Shown: in pieces, positions 53,968-64,000 of the stretch
Position numbering within the stretch: position 1 is the first letter of the stretch
Layout: each line of letters starts with the position of its first letter
DNA from: Meconema thalassinum
Taxonomy: Eukaryota; Arthropoda; Insecta; Orthoptera; Tettigoniidae
Length of the DNA stretch: 64,000 nt
Direction: 5' to 3'
Assembly (NCBI GenBank): GCA_946902985.2
Contig: OX336388.2
Location: 1,703,729,978 to 1,703,793,977, forward strand
Position numbers and translations under genes: made by a program
Notes under the pieces: generated by a model
What the model was told of the DNA's origin: nothing
The model's database searches: none
Seen by the model: the letters and a program-made list of their open reading frames with translations, nothing else

Positions 53968-56900
53968 TCTAGAGGCGGTCTGTTGGATAACCGAAACAAC
54001 AGCTGAATTCGTAGACCCTGAGCTCCGGCACAAAATACTTGTCAAGGATCTACTTCCAACTATAGCCTCGCGAATATACGTGGCGGAAATTACGACACAA
54101 CTGTGAATTACATGAAAAATGCACTCAGCTCGCAGTAGGACACTTACCTTTATTCTCGGGGATCTCATGGTCAGCCTCTGGACCTATAATGGGTTTCACA
54201 GTTGCATCTCCTTATATCTAAAATAAATCATGACGACACGGCTTCTAATAAAACTAAACGATTTAATAACAAAAGATGTAAACTATGGCTAAACATTCAT
54301 ACAATAAAATAAAAACCCACTCCCATTCTCTCATCTTTACTTTCACGCCACTGATAGAACTGCGTTCTATGAACGCTGTAATAAAATTTGGGGTAGCTTG
54401 TGTCAATACATCAAGCTGTACAACCATTACACACCCCTGTGTATTTACATTCCTTTGGCGCGTTCCAATGAACATCTGGGCGCTAAGAGCGCGCAACCTT
54501 CGCCACGCGTCTGATGACATAATATTCACCGTTACATTCTCAGTCCTAGCTGGTTTAAAAAGCTGCAAGCCTGCCGTGCGGTTCGCAACAACTCTCTCCA
54601 TTTGTGCGGCCTAACCGTGGCCTTGGCTGGAAACGAGTTTTACAGAAGCCCTCGCTATTCCCGCCTGGCCCACAAATGCACCTCTCCATAACAATAAAAG
54701 CTGTGTTAAAATTAACAGATTCATGCCAGACAAATACGTGAACTGTACGCAAATCCTACACGCTATTAACATAAAACTTCAAAACACACTTCCATTCATA
54801 CTCTCGCATTGTGACGCCCCAATGGAGTTCATTTCATTCACACTGAACAAGAAACAAACCACATGCAGTCACATACTCATTCATACTCAAACCTCTACGT
54901 TAAACAATCCATAAACTTCCTACACCTAACATATTATACACTCGATTGGTAAATAATGAAAATTAACACTAAACGAATTTACAATGACGCTTATAGCATC
55001 AGCTATAGTCCTTTCAAATAAATAGCGTCTATATACACTTGAGCCTGAGCTCCGATCTAACAGTTATGTCAAACACAGTGAACTGAGATCCTTAAAATCC
55101 TCTACATCTTCAGAAATAACCACCATCGGTCTCTCCTCTCTGATCTGGTGTCAAAATAGTTTAAAATAAATTCGACCACTCAAGGTGAAACATATGTCGT
55201 TACATATTTGGGTTTAATAATCTCGATAAGAGTATAACTTGACAGATGTTATTATCTATTTCCTGTCTCAATTTCAACCGTGACCCTTCATGTCCTCTCT
55301 AATCCAAAGTTGTGTAAACAAAATAAGGAGTACTCTCTACTCACACCTTCATGCCCTGCCAAACCTAGTCATGCCCATGCAATGACTGTAATGTACCCAA
55401 TCGTCATCATATGGAACATGTGTTCGTATCCCAGCTAACTCACGGTCTTTCGAGGTATGGGGCGTTCAACCCACCATACGTTCACATGTTCAGGATTTGA
55501 GTCTGTCAGGTGACTACTCTACTTGAAAGAAACAACATATTCCTAAGTATAACATTTAATGATAGAAAATCATGGCAAGACAACATAAAACACAAAAAAA
55601 GATACTTTACATTTACTTCCCACAACAAAAATCAAAATTATCTGTGAGTATCTTCTCCTTAAAATTAGTGCTTCACCGCACTCAAGTCTATTCAAAATAT
55701 CCTATTATTGATACTCTTCGACATTTGCGAGTGTCCATAGTGTTCTTCACGTGGCACAATTTAACACAAACTGGAATATCACAACACAATAAACACAAAT
55801 TATATTTAAATGACATAAAATCTGCAATTATTAAACATTTATCCGTTTTTCATGGGGCATTTACTTTCAGTAACATTAATTCATTATCTTATGCCTTGAT
55901 TAATAAGTGTTGTGTCGTGCGAATCGTATTCTTTTTCCCATCAATTTGAAACGCTGAAGTGGTACACTTTCCCTTCCAAAATACACATGGATAGAGATGT
56001 TTTATAGCTTTACCATACAACGATTTTCTGGGTCTGGTCAAAACATTATCGTTACAAACGTGTCATGTCATTCAAATTACGCTACCCGTATGAATAAATT
56101 AGTGTGAACTGGGCAAATACACTTTACAAAGATGCCTTTATTAATTTGGTGCGGTATTCCTCCTCAGAGAATAACTGGGCCAAATACTATCCGATCACAA
56201 CATTCCAACATGGTATGTGTGTGGAAATAATACATTTAATTCAATTGACATCATCACATCAAGCATATCTTAATTACTTTTCGAAATATCGAGATTCTTC
56301 AGTGTCCCACTACACTTTTAAAATAAAATGATCAGGTCTATAGGCTTCCTTTCCATGCGGACAAAGAATTAGCCACGGCTGACTCGGAAAGATGGCCGCC
56401 GGTCTAGTGGCCTCCCTGCCACCCCATCTGGCTTCCCGCAAGGTCAAGTTCATTTGCTGGTGCAGTTATGCTGGAGGTACCCTGAGTGGGTCGTGTCCTT
56501 AGTAATTGAGTCAATCTAATTATATAATACCTACATTTAGAGTATAATGGGCTCATCTCGGCTCCTAATTAATATTCATGGCAAGGGATGGATCACGAAA
56601 TAGCTTTTCCGTTCTGTGTGCGACATCAGTGGCTTTTGCGCGCATCTCAAGTGAGTATCAAAGTTCTCTCACTGGTGCAGCAGCGTATAACAAGAGGAAA
56701 TCGACGTTTCCTATACGGAGAACCATTAGTCTTACCTCTAAGGGCAGATCAATTAATATATGGGCTCACATAGGGTCTCGAACAGTTATCCCTAGTGGCA
56801 AAAATTCTGCGAACAGTCGATACAGACAGACTCTGTCCCAGCTCTGTTGCGAATAACACAAGTATGCTCTTAGGCGATACTATCTCGAAGATTAGCCGAC

Positions 56901-59900
56901 TAGATTCGCCTAACGCGCAAGCTATTTTTGAATGATCCCCGCAACTTATTGACGTAAATCTCTTGATTCTACGTTACATGCTCGCTGTACGCGGCTCAAA
57001 CAATATCTCTTACATATGACTCAATTCTTAAAGCAATCACGTCCTCTCTGCAATTACTCACATGCCAAAGCTCTACGTAGCTCCAAACAAGTATAAATTT
57101 ACTGGCTTACATTTAACTATCTTAGTTGCTCTCAAATACAACCCTGTAGAATATGCCATAATAAACATTCATTCAACAATTCAATGACACTGAAAACCCC
57201 TCTTTTATCTCGATATTTTACGTTTCTTTCTCACTGTTTACAATAACACAGTATTCTTACGCTAGACATGACACACTTTGCACGTACTGTAGGCCTGACA
57301 TGCCCATTAATTTATTATTGTTACCGACCCCAGATTATGATTATTATTATTATTATTTAACGTTACCGTTACTTTCATCAATGTCTTACGCTAAATGGCC
57401 GCAAACAAATCACCCTCCAAGCCATATTTTACCAAAATACGAGGGTTGTGAACTCGTACATAAATGACTGTTAATTCTTAATCTTAGAGTGATGCTTCGT
57501 TGTATGGTGAGCAATTTAATCATATCAACATATTAAATTTGTACTCGCTCTCATTTTTACTGGGTTGGTACAGCACGCCAGTCACGCACCTGCCATTATG
57601 CTTGCCTTAAGCCATCATGATATTATTCACACGACACATTGTATCAACTTTACACATGGTGATTATATTTTTCATCACTGGCTTTTTCACTTTGACACAA
57701 TACATATTATTTTACCATATACACGTAAACACTTTTAAAAATCACTGTAATATAACTTTATACACAATTCACCCACTATATTCTCACACATGGATCCTTG
57801 ATTGGACTCCCACTATCGCCTGACCTCAGAGATGCGATGCAGCTAACTCCTGACAACCGCTGGTCTCCATGAAAGTCTATATTTTGTGTGTGTGTGCGTT
57901 CGACTCCCGTCACCTACAGTTTATATCTCCTCTACTGCAAATCTGTTCAATCCTATGTAACGACTACTTGTGACGCCTTCCAGGCTCCCGTAACTGTAGT
58001 GATCATTACAATAATATGTCATTTTACCTATGACAACACCTCCTGGTATGTTCATTGTCTATAAACATCCTAAATTATCCCTACACTGTACTGAATCTAT
58101 ACTCGCGTATGTTATTGCTTAAACGTCTGCTGTAGACTAAATCTTATACGATGCATAATTACTGTTATGAAGCTGCATGATGCGCTTTCCATTGTTCACC
58201 GCTAATCCATTTGAGCGTTAATACTTTATACATTCCGCGCACTTCCTTGCGTAATCTGGCAGCGTGCCAGCTTATGGGTTGAGTCAAGACGAACCGACTT
58301 TCCTGCGAAGCTTCTCCTATATAAAGCTCCCTTGTGAAACATAGTCCACTGGATGACCAGGACCGACTCCCTTCTTGATAATACATTTCCAGACAAAGTG
58401 ACGTATGATCCTCGTTTGTCTAAGTGTGGAGGTCCCAAAATCACTCGCGTGCAAGCGATCGCTTCGGCCAATTAATTATAATTAATTGCCTTCTTCCATG
58501 GCGTCATGACGCTACTCTGGTAATTCCCCTCGGCTCATCTACAAAACCTTCCTCCGAAGCGGATGAGGTCTGTGCAGAGGTTCGTTTAAAGATGCAGGCT
58601 TTAATTTAGGCGTGAGAACACTCCTAAATTATCTTCCCTAGAATACATATATCTGGTGTAAGTTTCATTTCAATTCATAGCTCCAATTGGCTGTAATCAA
58701 TTAATTTCTGTGGGCGACTGCCCCCACTCCACTTCTATGCCTTGTAAGACTGTGGATCCCAGAGCCATTAATCTTGGGCCGCTACTCCAGTCCAGACGAA
58801 AATTAGTTCCTTGGCGTCATCTAGGAACGCCCCTTCGTTAACCACGATTAGTCAACTGTCAAGCTGGTTGGCTTTCTTGCATTCTGGCTTCTAAAACGTA
58901 CATAGGCTGGTATATTTACGCAATAATCCACCTTAATAGTTATGATATTCCCGTTCTAGCCGTGAAATCCTGCTCTTATACTTATATGCAGATATAACTC
59001 ATTGTTCCTCGGGTTCACTGTGGCCGTTCCCCCTCAGAGATCAATGATTCGATTCTATGCGGAATCATGGGCCTGGTCTTCTTTGATATGACCCGAGTTC
59101 GATGCCAGTCAGCCGTGTCTCATTGGGCACAGTGATATATAATGCGGAACACACCTGCGCAAAACCCTCGTATGCCAACTACATACGGAAATCTATACGC
59201 ATAAAAACCGCATCAAAGGGTTATCACCTTCACTTCTTTCAAACTGGCATTCCTTAAAAAGGGCATAATTCCTCAGCGTTGTCACAACAATCACTGGTCC
59301 AATGAACAATAACAACAATTGTTAAATCATGAATTTATACATCTTACGACCTTTGGACTTTACGATACTAACCTCCTCACTTATTACTCTTGAAACGTTA
59401 CTCTGATAACTATAAACTGTCGTGCATACATTTAATTAAAATACTGCATCTCATCTTCATACTTCTGGGTTCGACTTTAATCGCGGAAGGAATATTATGT
59501 CTACAACGTGACATGATATTACTCCTCGTAAATATTTAATCACAACATTATGTGTGTGTATGTCCAACAAGAATAGATCACGACGAGGATATCAAACGAT
59601 AACTACCCTATCTACCCTAACGTCGGATGATAATAAATCTTCCAAGAAGATTCTAGCATGAAATAAACTAAATGACTGAAAGTTCATAGCTTTCTTCAAT
59701 AAAACATACAATTAGTCATAATCGTATTCTCTCCATTCTGAACGAATGTCTATGAGTTCTGACGATAATAATCGTTTCCACGTTAAATGTTTCTTTTCCA
59801 CAAGATGTCATGTTATTTCATAATATATCACTACCAAGCTCTTCTTCTCTTGACGTTTCTTCTCGACGGATAAAGTGCCCAAATTAAACTAATAAAAATT

Positions 59901-61418
59901 AATTTAATGGGCAACATAGACGAAAATGTCTATCACCTGATTTCAAAATGAATTCATAAACGTCGAAAATAAATTACTGTTCCTCAAAGGAAATGACAAA
60001 AGCTTGTTCCTCGAACAAGTAAAATAATCTCAGTTTAGAAACTGGATTCCTAACAAACGAAGCTAAACGCGTCGCAAGACGATCACTACAATAAATTTCG
60101 AAGAATAAAAAGGCTATACATGGAGTACATAAATATTGTGTCGAAATAAGGATAAAGGATTTGCTCAGAAAATGTCACTACAAGCTCTAACTACAAGGTT
60201 AGTGAACACTGCTACCTGGTCTCGAAGTCTAGAAGATCAAGATAGAGTATTACAAAATACTCGGATGTTACATCTCCCAAAGATCTGGGCTGGATCCTAG
60301 CTCGTCTCCAAGAACTCGTGACCTCAGGAAAGGAACAAATTCCCCTACTGGAAAGCAGCAAGCTCCGACCGGGATCTAACTGCGGGCTTCCAATCATCAT
60401 CTTCTTTGTGACCGGGATAACCCTGGACCTCTTGATAATCTTGATGTTTCTTCTTCCTCCGTCACAGCACAGTCTCATCATAACAGTGAGTAGCGTCGAA
60501 AGTTCTGCTTTCCACTTCTAAAGGCATTCGAGAAGAAAGTCGTGGACCTCACTCGTATAACGAACATTCATGTGGATGGAATATGAACATCGTTCCGTAG
60601 TCACTGATGTTAATGTTGAGCTCATGTTTGACAAGAATGCACTAGAATAGAGTTGTACATCAAGTCTCATGATCGCTCATTAAGTAAACATTCATGAACA
60701 GTCTCCTCTAACGAAGCTCCATCGTTGACTATATTGCTTCTATCTGCCTATACTCCTGGCGCACATATTAATTTAGTCCATAATAATCTTCATAATGGTA
60801 GACTGAATAATGTTCTTCACTATGGAATACATCTCCATCCTATGTGTTGTAATACAGTTCCACACAAGAAATGCTAATATACCCTCGTACTCACTTGTGG
60901 CTGGTGTATGCGCTGTAGTCGCTCGAACAAAAGTGTCTTATCGCACTGGAAAGAAACACTTTTCTCGCGCTTCACAAAACTGCTTATAATTGCTGAAATA
61001 CTTTCCTCAAACTTCTGAAAGTTCGTAATACATGATATCTGATAGCAAGCTACAATTTGTAGTTGAAATAATGTCTCTGAAGCCGATCAGACCGAAGTGA
61101 TTGCGGCATATAAGTTCATCGCAACTTCACTTAGTTTCAAGGCGTGGTAATCTCCTAACTCTACCCTCGCTTATGCCTCGTCTCCACGAGTCACCTTCTA
61201 CAAGCTCGGTGAAACACTCGGAACTCCTCTCTCTTCCAGTAACACACGTCTGACCTCTCGGACATTCAGATAATAAAGAGCCTCGATGCTTGGCATCATC
61301 CCTCCAAGTCTACCGATTCTGGCCGCCTTTTTGAGTTCCCTCTCAAATTCGCGCGGGCTCTAGCAAATCGCTTATTCCTTCCCATAGCGACCTGCTATTG
61401 ACTTATAAAATATTTCCA
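53968..61418 (-). repeat. 5' LTR, interrupted
   Basis: The LTR parts are 53968-55391 and 59136-61418, about 3.7 kb in total without the insertion. It aligns with 44093-47635 throughout. The upper boundary at 61418 is where the two LTRs stop matching. Confidence 0.88.
55392..59131. mobile_element. 3.74-kb TG...CA insertion in the 5' LTR, possible solo LTR
   Basis: Comparing the two LTRs shows exactly where the extra DNA begins and ends. It starts TGTACCCAAT and ends ATTGGGCACA, with flanking 4-mers gtaa (55388-55391) and gtga (59132-59135). Short inverted TG...CA ends and a 4-bp duplication fit an LTR. No coding motif, internal LTR pair or primer site was found inside, so it may be a solo LTR of another long-LTR family or a non-autonomous element. 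An ATT microsatellite lies at 57339-57359. Confidence 0.75.
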
Positions 61419-61803
61419 GTATTTTATTATCATATTCTTCTCTTTTCCAATATATAAATTCACTCTCTAGGGGCTTAAATGTATTAAATATCCATAAAGA
61501 TTTAGTTGCTGGAACTTACGTCTTCTCTAAAACTTCTTCCTATTGGCTGTAAGGTCATATCCAATGGGATAATTTATAACAATAATTAAACAATTCCTGG
61601 GAATATTCGCTGTTTCTAGGTCGATTCTAAGCTTCTGGAAACTCCCATTGCGCAATACAATCACGTGACGGAATTTCCCTCCTGCTCAACGTCGCCCCTC
61701 GACTGGTTTCTGCCAAGTTCCAGCCATCATATTCCTTGGTTAAATTTTATCATGGGCTTCGAAAAAAATGTATTATTCCCATTTTCATCCCTTATAATTC
61801 ATT
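61419..61803. other. unassigned 385 bp between the giant gypsy and the polymerase
   Basis: The sequence does not continue the polymerase in any frame that I can follow, nor does it match the LTR. It could be part of an earlier insertion, or polymerase sequence decayed beyond recognition. Confidence 0.5.
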
Positions 61804-62580
61804 TTACGGGGGCCGTATGTCTATTCTTTTACGGATATTTTCCATTGTTTTTCCAAAAATGGCATTGTTGAATAATTTGTACAGATTTTTCTCAAAATCA
61901 TTTTTGGCTTGTTTCCGAAGGTTGTTATTAAAATCAACGTATGCCTTTAGCCAAGGTCTTTGTTTAAACTTTAACACACGATGAATTTTTATCAATTTTA
62001 TTCCATGATCTAAAGCCTGTTTTAATGCCATATAGTGAACAACATATCGCCTTCGATTTCCAAGACGAGGAATTAGTTTTTTCAGAGACGAATCCTTAGG
62101 TTGTGTACACTCTGGTAGGAAAGGTAAATCGTTGTGTAGATCATGAAGGTCAGATGGGTAATCAACATCAACGTCTAGAATGTATCCCACAGGATCGTCT
62201 TCCTTTAGTTTTTCTAGATCAACAGTATCTGGAGAAACCCACTGAAATCCACCATAAGGAAGGGAGTGGCACATAGCCCACCCGTATTGGTTGTTGGCAT
62301 CATCATAGGTAATAAACTGCGATGGTTTCTCAGAATCATAGGTTTCCGTGTATTTATTGTTAGCTTCAGCATACCGATGAGACACCTGGCATATTCCTCC
62401 ACGTATTCCAGACTCGATTAGAAGAATCTAATCGTAATCCTGTAGCAATTCCAGTTCAATTCCTGTGTAAAGGAGCATTGCCTCGAAACTTAAGCCAGGC
62501 GAAGTAAAACAGTGTGCATCATCCACTCGGTGTGTTTCTAGTGTTTTGTTTCTAAACGTTTCATATAGGTAAGAAACGGG
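61804..62580 (-). pseudogene. family B DNA polymerase, central part (Polinton/adintovirus-like)
   Basis: On the minus strand from about 62580: YETFRNKTLETHRVDDAHCF, a single in-frame stop at about 62431, then SGIRGGICQVSHRYAEANN. This is followed by YDDANNQYGWAMCHSLPYGG (the D-x-x-x-L/Q-Y PolA region), DVDVDYPSDLHDLHNDLPF, and LKFKQRPWLKAYVDFNNNL with FNNAIFGKTMENI (the K-x6-N-S/A-x-x-G-x PolB region). These are diagnostic of protein-primed-type polymerases of Polintons, adintoviruses and relatives. The 3'-5' exonuclease half is missing upstream of 62580. It would replicate a linear element genome from a terminal protein; this copy is dead. Confidence 0.88.
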
Positions 62581-62710
62581 GCACGCTACGCTTTCATCTA
62601 CCTAGTTTCAACTACTTTTCAAGGTCACTCTCCCGAACATTGCCGGAGACTGCCGAAGGTTAACCATTATATTACGAGTGTGAGGCGGGTAACAAGAAAC
62701 AGAAGCGATA

Positions 62711-62768
62711 CCCATGCAATAGTTTTATTAATTAAATATATGTACAATTTTTACATATAATACACTCT
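62711..62768. repeat. shared downstream motif, copy 2
   Basis: Partner of 43121-43178. On the minus strand it lies about 150 bp past the stop of the 62917-63999 frame and contains AATAAA (about 62725), so it may be a polyadenylation region used by both genes. Confidence 0.65.
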
Positions 62769-62916
62769 TTTCTTTATTTTAGTTTTAATAACAGTCATTT
62801 TCATTTTTCTACATTTCAACTTAAATTTTTGCTTAAATCTCTTAGGTCCCTTTTGTATGCATTAGTTGAAAACGAACAGGGCAGCCCAAGTTCTTGATTT
62901 GTCATGCATATTTAAG

Positions 62917-63999
62917 TTACACACAGAACACAAATATTTCCTTATTTTTGCTAGGTGTAGTTTTAATAGTGTCTAGCTTAATTTTAATCCGATAATTTAA
63001 GTCTATATCTGAATCTTCCAGTTCCTTTTCCAGCCAATAATTAGATATAAACAAAGAGTCAATATTCTCCATTTCCAACACATATCTAACTTTATGTCTA
63101 TATACTATTGGTTTTATTCCCTTTATAATTAGTTCTGTTCCTTTTTCCAGACTTTCTAACCGGGAGCACTTTCGGATTTTTATTTGGCCTTTGATTTCCT
63201 GCATAGTAATGTTATTAAGCAGATCGACGTCTCCTTGGGTATAAGTTGTCGACTCTACTGTATAGTCTGTTTGGATGCTTGTCAAAAACTTTAAATTCTC
63301 GATTTTAGCAAACGAATGACCATTAAATGTAGTCATTCCATTGGTGTTGAATTCCGCAAACGGTTTTTCAGTTTCCAGATGCACAATGTCCAATCCACCA
63401 CATGGAGTTACAATAAATCCATCCTTTTTAAGCAAGTCTAAATTACCATGACTCTTTAAAAACATAGATTTTAAATATCCTCTTAAGTAGCACACATGTT
63501 TACATTTTTCACTTTCTACTAGTGCTGAGAATTTGTATTTCCCACTCACATCTATATTTTGCCAGGGACTTTGTTTAAAGTAAACTGTAACCCTGTTTCT
63601 TGCATCCACAATCGCCTGTTCTTTCTGCAACACTGCTTCGTACTCTTTCTTTAGGGCAGTAGCCTCTGTAACATACTTCACTTTCCTTCTTTTGATCTCA
63701 ATTTCCTCTAACTCCGATTTTCGTTTCCTTACACATAGCACATTAACTGTATTCAATGGGGTAGTTTCCTTAAGAGGGTATGGTTTAAGACTGTTAGTTT
63801 TATTGATTCTTTTTCTCAACACCTGGGGGAGAATATTATTTGTAGGAGTCAATCCTAATTCGCTAATGTTTATGTTTGCGGGAATTGTGGAAAACAATGT
63901 CCTGGATTGAGAAAAGAATGTTTCCCCAGCTTTAATGTAGCATTTCTGTATAATGCGAACATTGTTGTTTCCAGAATCATCGTTAACAATTTCTATCAA
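62917..63999 (-). CDS. uncharacterised protein, 5' end outside the window
   Basis: At least 360 codons are open from the window edge to a stop just before 62917. No in-frame ATG occurs near the edge, so the N-terminus lies beyond it. Residues about 93-108 form a basic NLS-like stretch (RKRKSELEEIEIKRRKVKY), followed by a Glu/Lys-rich helix (about 110-140). The rest is mixed alpha/beta with KHVCYLRGYLKSMFLKSHG, DIVHLETEKPFAEFNTNGMT and a C-terminal VRYVLEMENIDSLFISNYWL. There is no transposase, integrase, capsid or protease motif that I recognise. It reads in the same direction as the polymerase relic, and the shared downstream motif suggests the same element. Unlike its neighbours the frame is undamaged. 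Confidence 0.65.
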   Translation of the reverse strand: MIEIVNDDSGNNNVRIIQKCYIKAGETFFSQSRTLFSTIPANINISELGLTPTNNILPQVLRKRINKTNSLKPYPLKETTPLNTVNVLCVRKRKSELEEIEIKRRKVKYVTEATALKKEYEAVLQKEQAIVDARNRVTVYFKQSPWQNIDVSGKYKFSALVESEKCKHVCYLRGYLKSMFLKSHGNLDLLKKDGFIVTPCGGLDIVHLETEKPFAEFNTNGMTTFNGHSFAKIENLKFLTSIQTDYTVESTTYTQGDVDLLNNITMQEIKGQIKIRKCSRLESLEKGTELIIKGIKPIVYRHKVRYVLEMENIDSLFISNYWLEKELEDSDIDLNYRIKIKLDTIKTTPSKNKEIFVFCV

Positions 64000-64000
64000 G

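Larger units (their letters stand above)
44093..61418 (-). mobile_element. 17.3-kb Ty3/gypsy element with about 3.5-kb LTRs
   Basis: The direct LTRs are 44093-47635 and 53968-61418; the latter holds a 3.74-kb insertion. Both start TGGAAATATTTTATAAG on the minus strand and end CCTCTAGA. The internal 6.3 kb encodes, on the minus strand, a coiled-coil gag, basic Asn/Arg-rich segment, protease, RT, RNase H and integrase. No envelope-like gene is seen. The flanking 5-mers do not match, so the target duplication is not confirmed. The primer-binding site is unclear; candidates are TGGCACCCTAGAC near 53945 and TGGGGCCACGAAAATAG near 53930. Confidence 0.88.

Noticed and set aside
44088..61423. Target-site duplication of the giant gypsy
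   Set aside because: Flanks gtcag and gtatt do not match; the right flank is not polymerase sequence, so either the end is misplaced or the site was rearranged.
62600..62900. Exonuclease half of the polymerase
   Set aside because: No D-x-E or other exonuclease motif is readable in any frame; the region looks intergenic, with a polyadenylation-type motif.

Overview
This window is animal DNA and almost certainly comes from an insect genome. It is AT-rich and gene-poor. It contains Ty3/gypsy and Ty1/copia retrotransposons, several LINE families, Tc1/mariner, pogo/Tigger and piggyBac-type DNA transposons, and many tRNA-derived SINEs of insect type. No bacterial operon, rRNA gene, functional-looking tRNA gene or CRISPR array is visible. 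The repeat load suggests a large-genome insect, perhaps a polyneopteran, but that is inference.

Layout. 1-9.7 kb: a mariner transposase relic, one likely host exon (1978-2873) with a partial duplicate 1.9 kb downstream, a Tc1-like relic split by a piggyBac-type MITE, a deleted pogo/Tigger element, and a dense SINE cluster. 9.7-14.9 kb: a LINE fragment split by an LTR element that carries a coiled-coil gag but no recognisable pol. 15-28.5 kb: LINE and Tc1 relics, a mariner-like element with clear TIRs, a LINE with a 695-codon open RT frame and a duplicated 5' end, more SINEs, a near-perfect 75-bp foldback with a 13-bp target duplication, and a small MITE. 28.5-38.7 kb: a minus-strand gypsy element sitting in a tandem repeat. 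It is split by a solo LTR and by a plus-strand copia element, and the copia integrase is itself split by a LINE. 39.8-41.9 kb: a decayed gene of an uncharacterised XPG/PIN-like family, itself split by a SINE and another insertion.

43.1-64 kb is the most interesting part. Two blocks of one protein-primed-type family B DNA polymerase gene (Polinton/adintovirus-like) lie at 62.6-61.8 kb and 44.1-43.4 kb. They are separated by a 17.3-kb gypsy element with unusually long (about 3.5 kb) LTRs, whose 5' LTR holds a further 3.7-kb TG...CA insertion. Upstream of the polymerase, an uncharacterised open frame of at least 360 codons runs off the window. A shared sequence of about 57 bp lies downstream of both this frame and the polymerase, suggesting that they belong to the same virus-like element.

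The window is thus largely a stratigraphy of nested mobile elements. Almost every coding region in it belongs to a mobile element and most are broken. The exceptions are the host-like exon(s), the LINE RT frame and the open frame at the right edge.
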